Source of the DNA: an uncultured Fibrobacter sp.
Lineage (GTDB): Bacteria; Fibrobacterota; Fibrobacteria; Fibrobacterales; Fibrobacteraceae
Direction of reading: 5' to 3'
DNA: 36,198 nt
Assembly: GCF_947305105.1 (NCBI RefSeq)
Contig: NZ_CAMZCS010000032.1
Coordinates: 1-36,198, forward strand
The notes beneath the pieces are model-generated. The model searched no databases. It saw nothing but the letters and a program-made list of their open reading frames with translations, and was not told the origin of the DNA. The position numbers and the translations under genes are program-made. Positions 6,281 through 14,337 of the stretch are shown here, one piece after another; the first letter of the stretch is position 1, and each line of letters opens with the position of its first letter.

Positions 6281-6744
6281 TGAGTAAATTTATGATTTGC
6301 CTTTTTATGGTCACGATTTCGTTTGCCGAAGAATGCGAACACTCTATACAATCCGAAAAAAAATGGATAATCCCCCAGTTAGATGAATCAAAATGCGACG
6401 GAGAGTATTTTTTTCGAAATGGTGCGGGGTACATCGTCACATTTTGCATAGAAGACATTAAAAAAGAATGCATATCACAACAAAAAAAGTTATCAATTAA
6501 CTCTTGCGATATTACAGAAGAGAATTTGTACACGGATTTTTTGAATAATGAGAAATCACATAAGGTACTATTCAATTTGTTAAAGACGGGGCATTTTTCA
6601 CTTACTAAAGATGAAAAGAAACTAAAAAAGGCTTTTTGGGCAAAATACAAAATGCATTGTCATCATGGAGGAACTATTGGAGAAGGTGTTTTTTCGGAGG
6701 ATAATGTTTTTTTATACGAGCAAGTCCTGGATATAATTTGGTAA
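6280..6744 (+). CDS. Small exported protein, unknown, AT-rich
   Basis: 154 residues with a short signal-like start (MSKFMICLFMVTISFAEE) and a mature part with spaced cysteines (ECEH, SKCDGE, TFCIED, KKECIS, INSCDI) and a CHHGG motif near the C-terminus. It resembles no family I know. The gene is visibly richer in A/T than the neighbouring housekeeping genes, suggesting acquisition from outside. It is preceded by the coupled micro-ORF and promoter repeat. No good Shine-Dalgarno is present, consistent with coupling. An opposite-strand frame over the same region lacks any supporting feature. Confidence 0.6.
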   Translation: MSKFMICLFMVTISFAEECEHSIQSEKKWIIPQLDESKCDGEYFFRNGAGYIVTFCIEDIKKECISQQKKLSINSCDITEENLYTDFLNNEKSHKVLFNLLKTGHFSLTKDEKKLKKAFWAKYKMHCHHGGTIGEGVFSEDNVFLYEQVLDIIW

Positions 6745-6774
6745 AAATGATTATTGGGCTTGCCTATGAGATGA

Positions 6775-7440
6775 TTACATCACGAACAACGCGATAGCGA
6801 GGAGCACGAATACGCAGCCGCTGAACCAGTTGAGGTTGCGGTTTGCCTTGGGGCTATTGAGCAAGAAGTTCTTGACCGTTCCCGCCAAAAGGGCTATGGA
6901 GCCGAACACGATGAAGGTCGCCACGACGAATTCCACGCCGAGAATAGCCATCTGGAGCGACGGGCTCAGGGCAGAATCCATCCGGACCGCAGGCGGGATG
7001 AACGAAAGCGCAAAAAGAACGGCCTTCGGGTTCGTGAGGTTCATGATGATGCCGCGCAAGTAAAGTTTGCGGAACGACAAGCCGGAGGATTCTCCCCCCT
7101 CTCGTCTCTCGTCTAAACCAACTTCTCGCTCGTCTCTCGTCTCTCGTCTCTCGTCTAACTTCACCACTCCCGCACGGACCTGGAAGCTCTTGTACGCCAA
7201 ATACAGCAGGTAGGCGGCCCCGCAGCACTGCAACACAAAGAACGCCACCGGACTCGCCGCGATCAATGCGGAAACGCCCACAATCAAGAGCGTCGTCTGC
7301 ACGGCAATCCCGGTGCAAAGCCCACAAATCACGCAAATGCCGGCGCGCGTCCCGTGAGTCGCGCTCTGCGCAAGCACGAACAAGTTGTCCGGCCCCGGCG
7401 CGATGGCGACAACTAAAGCGGCAATAAAAAATTCAAACAT
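6775..7440 (-). CDS. LysE/RhtB-family amino-acid exporter with in-frame repeat insert
   Basis: 221 residues, multi-pass inner-membrane exporter of the LysE/RhtB superfamily. The N-terminal signature VVAIAPGPDNLFVLAQSATH contains the family's PGP motif, and NLTNPKAVLFALSF matches the conserved NPK region. Several hydrophobic segments are evident (residues ~1-25, 35-85, 125-150, 160-185, 205-221). Between the third segment and NLTNPK, at about residues 93-116, a very polar stretch (VKLDERRETRDEREVGLDERR) is encoded by heptamer repeats; relatives have an ordinary short cytoplasmic loop there. The gene starts 2 bases after the stop of the zinc-ribbon gene, so the two form an operon. The substrate is not predictable. 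Confidence 0.88.
   Translation of the reverse strand: MFEFFIAALVVAIAPGPDNLFVLAQSATHGTRAGICVICGLCTGIAVQTTLLIVGVSALIAASPVAFFVLQCCGAAYLLYLAYKSFQVRAGVVKLDERRETRDEREVGLDERREGGESSGLSFRKLYLRGIIMNLTNPKAVLFALSFIPPAVRMDSALSPSLQMAILGVEFVVATFIVFGSIALLAGTVKNFLLNSPKANRNLNWFSGCVFVLLAIALFVM
7094..7161. repeat. Intragenic heptamer array in the lysE-like gene
   Basis: In the coding direction about ten 7-bp units read GAAGTTA, GACGAGA (three times), GACGAGC, GAGAAGT, TGGTTTA, GACGAGA (twice), GGGGGGA. The frame stays open through all of them. Because 3 x 7 = 21, the array encodes a 7-residue charged cycle. Confidence 0.85.
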
Positions 7441-7442
7441 AT

Positions 7443-7826
7443 TTACAGGCTTTTCAAGAAGCTATCCGCATCCATCTCATCCAGGCTCTTTTGCAGCTGG
7501 GCCAACGTTTCGTCCGAGATAGAGGGCAAGTGGGGCGCGTTACGTTCCGAGGCGCGCTCGTTGGAGGCATCCACCATCTTTTTCAGCGAATCCGCGACAT
7601 CGCTCACCGAATCGCCATGCTTCATGACGACGTTCAGGACCTTTGTCAGGCGTTTGCGCAAGTGTTCGAATTCGTCCCGGTCCAGTTCCGAGATTTCTCC
7701 GTGGAAATACATCAGCGGGACATTGCACCTTGCACAAGGGAATATCATCATGTTCGAGATATCACCGTCGAACTGGACGTTGAAGGAAGCTCCGCAATGG
7801 GGACAGCCGATATGCATTTCACTCAT
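7443..7826 (-). CDS. Zinc-ribbon protein of unknown function
   Basis: 127 residues from ATG 7826 (MSEMHIGCPHCGASF); a longer frame upstream starts with TTG and adds nothing recognisable. Two CxxC pairs, CPHC and CARC, about 25 residues apart form a zinc ribbon at the N-terminus. A helical, charged C-terminal region ends LQKSLDEMDADSFLKSL. It is probably cytosolic. It lies directly before the LysE-like gene. No family assignment beyond the ribbon is justified. Confidence 0.75.
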   Translation of the reverse strand: MSEMHIGCPHCGASFNVQFDGDISNMMIFPCARCNVPLMYFHGEISELDRDEFEHLRKRLTKVLNVVMKHGDSVSDVADSLKKMVDASNERASERNAPHLPSISDETLAQLQKSLDEMDADSFLKSL

Positions 7827-7991
7827 GTCCAAAATGTAGAAATTTTCGCCAGCGCAAGCCAAAAGCCACGGATTATTTTATCTTTCCCACGTCCAACCTG
7901 CTTTTTGTGCGCCCATTCTGATTTTTTGCATTTTTCACCCGTTTTAGCCAAGTTACACACCTAAAAACACCTTCGCCCTCCACCGAATACC

Positions 7992-9140
7992 ATGCTTTGC
8001 CGTTGGCTCTATCACGTAACCAGTCTTGAACTTTTCGACGGACGACTTTTCCGCGCCGGTTCCGCCGCGATGCTTTCCATCATCCTCGTCCTCTTCTTCA
8101 TGCCCAAGTACATCCGCCTGCTGCAGAGAATCGACGCGACGAGCGACTTCGACAAGGACGGCAAGACAAAATCCCCCCCGATCATGGGCGGGCTGCTCCT
8201 GGTGGTCGTGGTCGAGATTGTCTCGCTGCTCGTGTGCAACATGAACGGCTATACCATATCTACGCTGGTCATCTTGCTCCTGTTCAGCACTGTGGGCGCC
8301 ATCGACGATATCGCGAAAGTCCGTGCCAAGCGCCTCATCAACCAAGGCCGCATCAAGGCGGCCGACTACATGGACAAGGCCGACGGCATCTCCAGCACAC
8401 TCAGACTCTTCCTCTACTTTCTGTTCAGCTTTGTCGTCGCCATTTTCTGCTACAAGTTCATCCCCGAACTCAAGGGCGACCTGACTATTCCGTTCTGCCC
8501 CATCGACGTGTTCCAGATCCACCTTCCCAACTGGATTTTTGTCGGATTCATGACATTCGTCATCGCCGCCTCCGCGAACGGAACGAACTTCACGGACGGC
8601 CTCGACAGCCTCGTCTCGGTGCCCATCCTCACCAGTATGGTGTTTGTCGGGCTTGTCGCCTACGTGAGCGGAAACTTTATCTTCAGCCAGTACCTGAGCG
8701 TGCCGTACCTGCCCGGTTGCGACGAACTGTTCCCGCTCGCCACGTCCATCGCGGGCGCACTGCTGGCGTACCTGTGGTTCAACAGCCCACCCGCCGAAAT
8801 CTACATGGGTGACGCGGGCTCCGTCGGATTCGGCGCCACCATCGGCATCATGTTCATCCTGGTGCAGGCAGGGCTATTCCTCCCCATCGTGTGCATCATC
8901 ATCATCGCCGAAGCCTGCTCCGTATTGTTGCAGATAAGCTGGTTCAAATTCACCAAGAAGACGACAGGCACCGGCAAGCGCATATTCCTGTGCGCACCGC
9001 TCCACCACCATTACCAAAAGAAATGGGATGGCAAGTTCCCGAGCAAGCCGCTGATGAATTCCAAGATCGTTTGGCGCATGCACCTGGTGAGCATCTTCGC
9101 GCTCATCTTCAGCATGGTCGTGTTCTTCGGAATTAGGTAA
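7992..9140 (+). CDS. mraY: Phospho-N-acetylmuramoyl-pentapeptide transferase (MraY)
   Basis: 382 residues, integral membrane enzyme transferring phospho-MurNAc-pentapeptide from UDP to undecaprenyl phosphate to make lipid I. Visible MraY motifs are KSPPIMGG (near 60-67), VGAIDD (101-106), NGTNFTDGLD (196-205), PAEIYMGDAGS and APLHHHYQ near the C-terminus; the HHH motif separates MraY from WecA-type relatives. About ten hydrophobic segments are present. It stands alone here, away from other division and cell-wall genes with which mraY usually clusters. A heptamer array follows the stop. There is no clear Shine-Dalgarno. It could be the only copy or a second paralog. Confidence 0.88.
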   Translation: MLCRWLYHVTSLELFDGRLFRAGSAAMLSIILVLFFMPKYIRLLQRIDATSDFDKDGKTKSPPIMGGLLLVVVVEIVSLLVCNMNGYTISTLVILLLFSTVGAIDDIAKVRAKRLINQGRIKAADYMDKADGISSTLRLFLYFLFSFVVAIFCYKFIPELKGDLTIPFCPIDVFQIHLPNWIFVGFMTFVIAASANGTNFTDGLDSLVSVPILTSMVFVGLVAYVSGNFIFSQYLSVPYLPGCDELFPLATSIAGALLAYLWFNSPPAEIYMGDAGSVGFGATIGIMFILVQAGLFLPIVCIIIIAEACSVLLQISWFKFTKKTTGTGKRIFLCAPLHHHYQKKWDGKFPSKPLMNSKIVWRMHLVSIFALIFSMVVFFGIR

Positions 9141-9145
9141 ATAGA

Positions 9146-9194
9146 CTCGAGGCCCGAGCCTCACAGCTCACTGCTCATTGCTCATAGCTATTTA
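9146..9194. repeat. Heptameric tandem repeat array overlapping a stop codon
   Basis: Seven units read CTCGAGG, CCCGAGC, CTCACAG, CTCACTG, CTCATTG, CTCATAG, CTATTTA. It fills the convergent gap between mraY and the FISUMP remnant, whose stop (9194-9192) lies in the last unit. Confidence 0.85.
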
Positions 9195-9431
9195 GTCCTT
9201 GATGCAGCGAACGCTATAAGCATCTCTTGGTACAAGAGTTGGTCTCACGTGCGTATAGTAATCTCCAACATCAAAGCTAATAACATACGCACCATTAGAA
9301 GAATTATCTTTTTGAGTATAAGGCGTTGAACTCAAAAAGACAGCATGAAAGGTAAAGCGACAAAAGCATTTTTTTTCATAGATAACTCCACCCATACCGA
9401 CCATTATAAATACAACCAACTTTTTTAACAT
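9192..9431 (-). pseudogene. Truncated FISUMP-domain remnant
   Basis: A 79-codon frame. Its last ~45 residues (FLSSTPYTQKDNSSNGAYVI, then YSVRCIKD) match the C-terminal end of a FISUMP domain, where an F-SST segment precedes the final VRC. The N-terminal two-thirds of the domain, including the RDG and CPxGWxLP motifs, is missing. A short hydrophobic start (MLKKLVVFIMVGMGGV) precedes it. No Shine-Dalgarno is seen. It is most likely a decaying copy, although an expressed mini-protein cannot be excluded. Confidence 0.6.
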
Positions 9432-9463
9432 ATTAATTTTTCAACGGTTTCGCAAATACATAA

Positions 9464-9495
9464 AAAAAGCGGCCCGCCTACGCGAACCACTTTTT
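9464..9495 (-). terminator. Probable terminator downstream of glyA
   Basis: AAAAAGCGG (9464-9472) and CCACTTTTT (9487-9495) pair with one G-T wobble, and a T-rich run follows on the minus strand. It is about 120 bases past the glyA stop, with palindromes in between. Confidence 0.45.
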
Positions 9496-9504
9496 CAATA
9501 TCTT

Positions 9505-9577
9505 GCGCCAAAGGCGCCATTATTTAGCTCAGAGCATTCCGAAGGAATGCGGCCTCACAGCTCAAAGGCCGAAGGCC
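9505..9577. repeat. Three palindromes with three-base loops
   Basis: GCGCC-AAA-GGCGC (9505-9517), GCATTCC-GAA-GGAATGC (9534-9550) and GGCC-GAA-GGCC (9567-9577) have perfect arms. The last two are each followed by CCTCACAGCT within a few bases, giving a repeated palindrome-plus-tag unit. Confidence 0.75.
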
Positions 9578-9590
9578 GACCTCACAGCTA

Positions 9591-9619
9591 CAAGTAATTT
9601 TGCTCTGCAAAATTACTTG
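9591..9619. repeat. Perfect 13-bp inverted repeat spanning the glyA stop
   Basis: CAAGTAATTTTGC (9591-9603) and GCAAAATTACTTG (9607-9619) face each other across TCT. The right arm includes the glyA stop codon and its last lysine codon, so the gene end has been copied in inverted form. There is no T-run after it on the minus strand. Confidence 0.85.
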
Positions 9620-10896
9620 TACAGCGGGTGCTTCTTGCAGAGAGCCACGATTTCTTCGCGGATCTTGGCGAGAGCGGCATCGTCGTCCTTAGCCTTCACG
9701 CAGCGGTCGATGATGCGAGCCACTTCGCGGGAGTCTTCTTCGTCGAAGCCACGAGTCGTGATAGCGGCAGTACCGAGACGGACACCGGACGGATCCATCG
9801 GCTTGCGCGGATCGAACGGAATCGTAGAGCGGCTGCAGGAGATGCCGACCTTTTCCATGGCCACTTCGGCTTCCTTACCGGAAACACCCTTAGAGGTCAT
9901 GTCCACCACGATGAGGTGGTTGTCGGTGCCATCGCTGATGACCTTGTAGCCGAGCTTCTGCATTTCAGCGCACATGGCCTGAGCGTTCTTGATAACGTTC
10001 TTTGCATAGACCTGGAATTCCGGCTGGAGAGCTTCGAGGAATGCAACAGCCTTACCGGCGTTGATGTGGTCATGCGGACCACCCTGCATGCCCGGGAACA
10101 CGCCCTTGTCGATTTCCTTGGCCAAAGAAACTTCCTTGAGTTCGCCCTTCACCATCTTCTGGATGGTGCGGTCCTTGCACATGATGATAGCGGAACGCGG
10201 GCCACGGAGAGTCTTGTGGGTCGTGGTCGTCACGATGTCGAAGTACGGCACCGGAGAATCGATAGCCTTACCGGCAATGAGGCCAGCGACGTGAGAAATG
10301 TCAGCCATAGTGAGGGCGCCGACTTCGTCAGCGATTTCCTTGAAGCGCTTCCAGTCGAGGTTACGGCTGTAGGCGGAGAAACCGGCGAGGATCATCTTCG
10401 GCTTTTCGCGGAGGGCGATTTCGCGGACCTTGTCCATGTCGATGCGGCCAGTTTCCTTATCGACTTCGTACTGCACGAAGTTGTAGAGCATACCGGAGAA
10501 GTTCACCGGATGGCCGTGAGAAAGGTGTCCACCGTGGTCGAGCTTGAGGCCGAGGACCTTGTCGCCCGGTTTGAGGACGGCGAAGTACACGGCAGCGTTG
10601 GCCGGAGAACCGGAAAGCGGCTGGATGTTCACGTGGTCGCAACCAAAGAGCTTCTTGCAACGTTCGATGGCGAGAGCTTCCATCTTGTCGATCACTTCGT
10701 TACCACCATAGTAGCGCTTGCCAACGTAGCCTTCACTATACTTGTTGGTCAGCACGGAGCCCATGGCTTCCATGACGGCCTTTGAGGTGTAGTTTTCAGA
10801 AGCGATGAGCTCGATGCCGTATTCCTGGCGTTCGGCTTCTTCCTGAATGATGTTGTAGATTTCCGGATCGGTCTGTTGCAGTGTAGATTTGAGCAT
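9613..10896 (-). CDS. glyA: Serine hydroxymethyltransferase
   Basis: 427 residues, cytosolic PLP enzyme converting serine and tetrahydrofolate to glycine and 5,10-methylene-tetrahydrofolate, the main one-carbon source. Diagnostic segments are GIELIASENYTS (near 27-38), NKYSEGYVGKRYYGG (51-65), the PLP-binding lysine in TTTTHKTLRGPR (K228) and FPGMQGGPHDH. Length matches the bacterial family. GGAG lies eight bases before the ATG. It diverges from tcdA across a 55-base promoter region. Confidence 0.97.
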   Translation of the reverse strand: MLKSTLQQTDPEIYNIIQEEAERQEYGIELIASENYTSKAVMEAMGSVLTNKYSEGYVGKRYYGGNEVIDKMEALAIERCKKLFGCDHVNIQPLSGSPANAAVYFAVLKPGDKVLGLKLDHGGHLSHGHPVNFSGMLYNFVQYEVDKETGRIDMDKVREIALREKPKMILAGFSAYSRNLDWKRFKEIADEVGALTMADISHVAGLIAGKAIDSPVPYFDIVTTTTHKTLRGPRSAIIMCKDRTIQKMVKGELKEVSLAKEIDKGVFPGMQGGPHDHINAGKAVAFLEALQPEFQVYAKNVIKNAQAMCAEMQKLGYKVISDGTDNHLIVVDMTSKGVSGKEAEVAMEKVGISCSRSTIPFDPRKPMDPSGVRLGTAAITTRGFDEEDSREVARIIDRCVKAKDDDAALAKIREEIVALCKKHPLYK

Positions 10897-10951
10897 TTAG
10901 CTACTCCTTTATTTGTACGGCGCAAATATAGCATTTTCTATCTTTATTCAC

Positions 10952-11725
10952 ATGCCCGAATTTAACGACGAAGACATTTTCAACAGAACGAGGCTCCTAG
11001 TGGGGTCCGAGAGGCTCCAGAAGTTCCATGACACGCGAGTCATCTTGTTTGGCGTGGGCGGCGTGGGCAGTTGGTGCGCCGAAAGTCTGATCCGTTCAGG
11101 TATCGGGCACCTGACCATCGTGGATTCGGACACGGTGAATGTCACTAACATCAATCGCCAGCTCATGGCCACCACACAGACGGTCGGACTGCCCAAGGTA
11201 GAAGTACTCCGCGAAAGGTTGCTCGCCATCAACCCCCGTGCAGAAATCACCGCAATCCAAGATATTTACCAGGAATCGAACAACGACAACTTCAAGCTCG
11301 GCGAATACGACGTGATTATCGACGCCATCGACAGCCTCGAAAGCAAGATGCAGCTGTTGGTGCATGCCACCAGGACCCGCGCCAAAGTCTACTCGTCGAT
11401 GGGTGCCGCCCTGAAGATGGACCCAACGCGCATCAAGGTCGCCGAATTCTGGAAAGTCGAAGGGTGCCCGCTCGCCCGCGCCCTCCGCGACAAGTTCAAA
11501 AAGAAAAAGCTCCGCACGCAAAAGAAAGTCAAGTGCGTCTACAGCGATGAACTCCTGAAAAACCTCGGTGCCGAAGAACTCGCAAACAACACCGATGGTG
11601 CAGCCGTCGGAGCCTCCCCTGCCGAATTCCGCAAGGTGGTCACAAACGGCACCATGGCACATGCCACCGCTATTTTTGGATTTACGCTTGCAGGCCTTGT
11701 AATGCAAGACCTGTACAACGCCTAA
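10952..11725 (+). CDS. tcdA: tRNA threonylcarbamoyladenosine dehydratase (TcdA/CsdL type)
   Basis: 257 residues from MPEFNDEDIF; the frame extends 13 codons upstream without similarity. It is an E1-like ThiF-fold ATPase that cyclises t6A37 in tRNAs to ct6A. Visible features are the nucleotide-binding loop FGVGGVGSW (near 33-41), the D-TVNVTNINRQLMA segment, the DAIDS motif and a late NGTMAHATAIFGF segment. Length matches E. coli TcdA. No Shine-Dalgarno is visible. ThiF/MoeB-type activating enzymes are related, but the RLLVGSERL opening favours TcdA. Confidence 0.88.
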   Translation: MPEFNDEDIFNRTRLLVGSERLQKFHDTRVILFGVGGVGSWCAESLIRSGIGHLTIVDSDTVNVTNINRQLMATTQTVGLPKVEVLRERLLAINPRAEITAIQDIYQESNNDNFKLGEYDVIIDAIDSLESKMQLLVHATRTRAKVYSSMGAALKMDPTRIKVAEFWKVEGCPLARALRDKFKKKKLRTQKKVKCVYSDELLKNLGAEELANNTDGAAVGASPAEFRKVVTNGTMAHATAIFGFTLAGLVMQDLYNA

Positions 11726-13417
11726 TTACCGCGGCCCGCTCTGCTTCTTGACCTTCAAGGCAAGTTCTACATCGGCCAAATCGATTTCGTACTTGTAATC
11801 GGGCTTGTAATTACGGGCATTCCCTTCTAGGTTTTCGCCGCCAGCTACAAGCCAGTTCGATTTCATCTTGGCAAAACCCACACTCGTATCGACGGGAGCA
11901 CCGTCTTCATCATAGAAGGTGTAAAGTTCCACTGGTTTTTCGGTATCGAAGATGTTCTTTTCGATATAGCACTTGGCCGAATCGGAACATTCAACGCCAG
12001 CTTCGCTCACATCGGCAAAAAAGTTGTTGTAAGCGTGAAGTTCTCCGCCATGCGCACGGATTCCCTTTCCGGCAAGCCCTGCAAAATAGCTGTGATGCAC
12101 GGTAAGTTTCTGGTCCGGTTCCTTCACGATATCGGCAGTGAGCCCGAACAGGATTCCCGTCTGCGCATTTTCGAAACGAGACCAAGAAACAGTCACATTG
12201 TGCGAGCCGCGCTTCACGTCGAATTCTACAAGCGGATATTCTTCGAAGGTGCAGTGGTCCACCCACACATGGTGCGTCCCGTTATGGATAGAAAGCGCAC
12301 GTCTGGATGTCGTGTCCAACGCCGTAATCGCAGGAGCAGTAAAGGTCAGGTTCTCAAAAATCAGGTTGCTAGAAACTTCCGTCAGCACACCCATGCCGGT
12401 AATGCGGATATCGCGGCCACGGCCGTCAATCGTCTTGTCTTTCTTGAGGCGGAGCGGAGCCTGCAAGTTGTAAGTCCCGCTCTTTTTGAATAGCACCCAC
12501 GTGGGGCCTTCCCTGTAGGCACATTCGCGCAACGAGCCCGGAGCTATTTCTGCTTTTGTCACCGCATTGCCCAAAGAATCGACGTCTGTAGTGTCTTCGA
12601 CGATGATATAGTCTTCCGTCGTCGTCACGATGCAGATTTCGCCTTCGGCCTTGGTGATTTCGCCCAAGCTATCGGTAACGCCAGCCGCGCCAAGCGTTCC
12701 AGCCGCATAGCCATCTATTTGAGAAAGCAGGGCTTCATGTTCGCCCCAATCCTTCCCGGGGTATTCGCTTGCAGCCGATTTCTGCGACTTGATAACATTG
12801 ATACCCGAAGCCGAATCGGAACAATCCACATAAAGCGTGTCCCCGGTAGCCGACTCGACTTTGGCGGAATACGTTTCTGAGGGGTCCCCGATTTGGACAT
12901 CAAAAGTCCCTGCCGGGAGCGAATCAATCACAAAATGCCCCGTACTGTCGGGAACTACATAACGGTCAAGGCCGGCTACACGGATTACAGGGGATGTTTC
13001 GCCAAGCAAAACGAACCCTTCGATAGACGAAAGTTCACCCAATTCAATCGTATCCACCTTGGAATCATCATTTTTTGAATCCAGGGCAACATATTGAACA
13101 GCGCCCGTCGCCAAGGAACCATCGACATGGCGGGCTTCCACCGTGTAAGAACCGGGCTCCGCCTCCATTTTTATAAAGCCATCTGCATCTGATTCTTTCC
13201 ATTCGGCGGGAGAACTCCCGTCGCTGAGAAAATCTCCAGGAAGCACGCGCACGCGGGCATACGCTGCGGCACTCCCATCGGAGAGCCGCACACGGAAAGC
13301 CATCGTAGACTCGGCTTCCGTGCCGCCTGCAGTCTCGGGCCCTTCGCTACTGGAACACGAGACAAGGAACGCCGCCGCGAGCGACACGGGCAACAAAAAC
13401 CATATTCCCTTATTCAT
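11726..13417 (-). CDS. Pectate lyase-like lipoprotein, PL1 family
   Basis: 563 residues. It starts MNKGIWFLLPVSLAAAFLVS followed by Cys (lipobox LVSC). The ATG at 13417 overlaps the stop of the upstream regulator by 8 bases and has GGGGGAGG about nine bases before it. Residues ~40-230 form two carboxypeptidase-regulatory-like or Ig-like beta modules (FRVRLSDGSAAAYARVRVLP and a GEL-SSIEGFVLLGET segment). The parallel beta-helix follows, with TIDGRGRDIRITGMG, NLIFENLTF, HHVWVDHCTFEE, a FENAQTGILFG turn and KLTVHHSYFAGLAGKGIRAH. The order fits PL1 lyases that cleave homogalacturonan by calcium-dependent elimination. It is the last gene of the pectin operon. Confidence 0.85.
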   Translation of the reverse strand: MNKGIWFLLPVSLAAAFLVSCSSSEGPETAGGTEAESTMAFRVRLSDGSAAAYARVRVLPGDFLSDGSSPAEWKESDADGFIKMEAEPGSYTVEARHVDGSLATGAVQYVALDSKNDDSKVDTIELGELSSIEGFVLLGETSPVIRVAGLDRYVVPDSTGHFVIDSLPAGTFDVQIGDPSETYSAKVESATGDTLYVDCSDSASGINVIKSQKSAASEYPGKDWGEHEALLSQIDGYAAGTLGAAGVTDSLGEITKAEGEICIVTTTEDYIIVEDTTDVDSLGNAVTKAEIAPGSLRECAYREGPTWVLFKKSGTYNLQAPLRLKKDKTIDGRGRDIRITGMGVLTEVSSNLIFENLTFTAPAITALDTTSRRALSIHNGTHHVWVDHCTFEEYPLVEFDVKRGSHNVTVSWSRFENAQTGILFGLTADIVKEPDQKLTVHHSYFAGLAGKGIRAHGGELHAYNNFFADVSEAGVECSDSAKCYIEKNIFDTEKPVELYTFYDEDGAPVDTSVGFAKMKSNWLVAGGENLEGNARNYKPDYKYEIDLADVELALKVKKQSGPR

Positions 13418-14327
13418 CGTCCGTTGCCTCCCCCGCCTTCTCGGTGTCGGCAGCCTGAGCAAGTTCCTGCCCGCGAATCCGGCGTTTGCGCCCGCGCCGC
13501 TGCGGCGGTGGATACGGGTCCGAAAGCGGGAAAAGTTGCATCCCCAGCTGGAACACGCGATTGGGCTTTTCACACTGCGCAACCTTTGCAAGAATCTCAC
13601 GGCGGAAACGGCGAACCATTTCGACCAATTCGCTATACGTTGTCTCGTCGCAGGCAAATGCAAGTGTCGAAAGATTGCGTTCTTCCTTGTCGAAACGGTC
13701 CATCGCCGTCTGGGCTACATCCAGATTCTGCTGGATGTACGAATTGACTGCAGTGCTGTATGATTCCGAACCGCTCGAAATCAACCCCTGAGTCTGTACA
13801 TAAGAACCTGTCGCCTCGTCTTTGCGGATCATGGAAAGGCGTTCGAGCAATGCAATGGAGCTCTTCACCTGGCTTGCCGTAATCGGCGGGCGCACCATGA
13901 GCCCGAGCGCGGCATCGTCGCCCACGTACGGGTAAAAAGTCACAAGTTCACGAACAACCGCATGGTACCAGTGATCAAAATATTCAAACTGGTCCTTCGC
14001 CACGTTTTCGACCTTACATTCCTTAGTCGCCACGAGTTTTTCAAGATACTGACGGCTTTCGGAATGGGTCTTGGCCTGGTTAAAGGCCACCATGTCGGCA
14101 AAATATGACTTTTCGCGGGAGTCGTTACAAAAAATATCGGCAAAAACGGAAACCAGGCGAGCTGTCAGATTGCGCTTGCCCTGCAAAATCTTGTTGAACA
14201 TCGATGCGTCGAAACCGGCACGTTCGGCAATGTAGCGGTGGCTAAAACGCCAATCGCCCTTGTGACGTTCCTCGTAGGCATCGCGCAAAAATTCGCGGTA
14301 GTTCAAATATTCAAAAAGATTGACCAT
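13410..14327 (-). CDS. TIGR02147 family regulator-like protein (DUF4423)
   Basis: 305 residues, predicted cytosolic. The N-terminal part, MVNLFEYLNYREFLRDAYEE, then a helix-turn-helix-like segment (FSHRYIAERAGFDASMFNKI, LQGKRNLT), is typical of the TIGR02147 paralog family of Fibrobacter. The C-terminal half (residues ~120-270) is helical and ends in a basic tail (RRGRKRRIRG). The HTH-like start suggests DNA binding, but targets are unknown. It sits between the CE12 gene (10-base gap) and the PL1 gene (8-base overlap), so it is probably co-transcribed with, and may control, the pectin operon. Confidence 0.85.
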   Translation of the reverse strand: MVNLFEYLNYREFLRDAYEERHKGDWRFSHRYIAERAGFDASMFNKILQGKRNLTARLVSVFADIFCNDSREKSYFADMVAFNQAKTHSESRQYLEKLVATKECKVENVAKDQFEYFDHWYHAVVRELVTFYPYVGDDAALGLMVRPPITASQVKSSIALLERLSMIRKDEATGSYVQTQGLISSGSESYSTAVNSYIQQNLDVAQTAMDRFDKEERNLSTLAFACDETTYSELVEMVRRFRREILAKVAQCEKPNRVFQLGMQLFPLSDPYPPPQRRGRKRRIRGQELAQAADTEKAGEATDDE

Positions 14328-14337
14328 AGTTCAAAAA

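Noticed and set aside
6249-6650. 133-codon minus-strand frame opposite the small exported protein
   Set aside because: No ribosome site, signal or family match. The plus-strand frame has a signal-like start, a promoter and TAATG coupling.
9628-10785. Long open frame (385 codons) on the plus strand opposite glyA
   Set aside because: It is a shadow of glyA, which has full family motifs and a good ribosome site; the opposite frame has no recognisable features and high His/Asp content typical of antisense frames.
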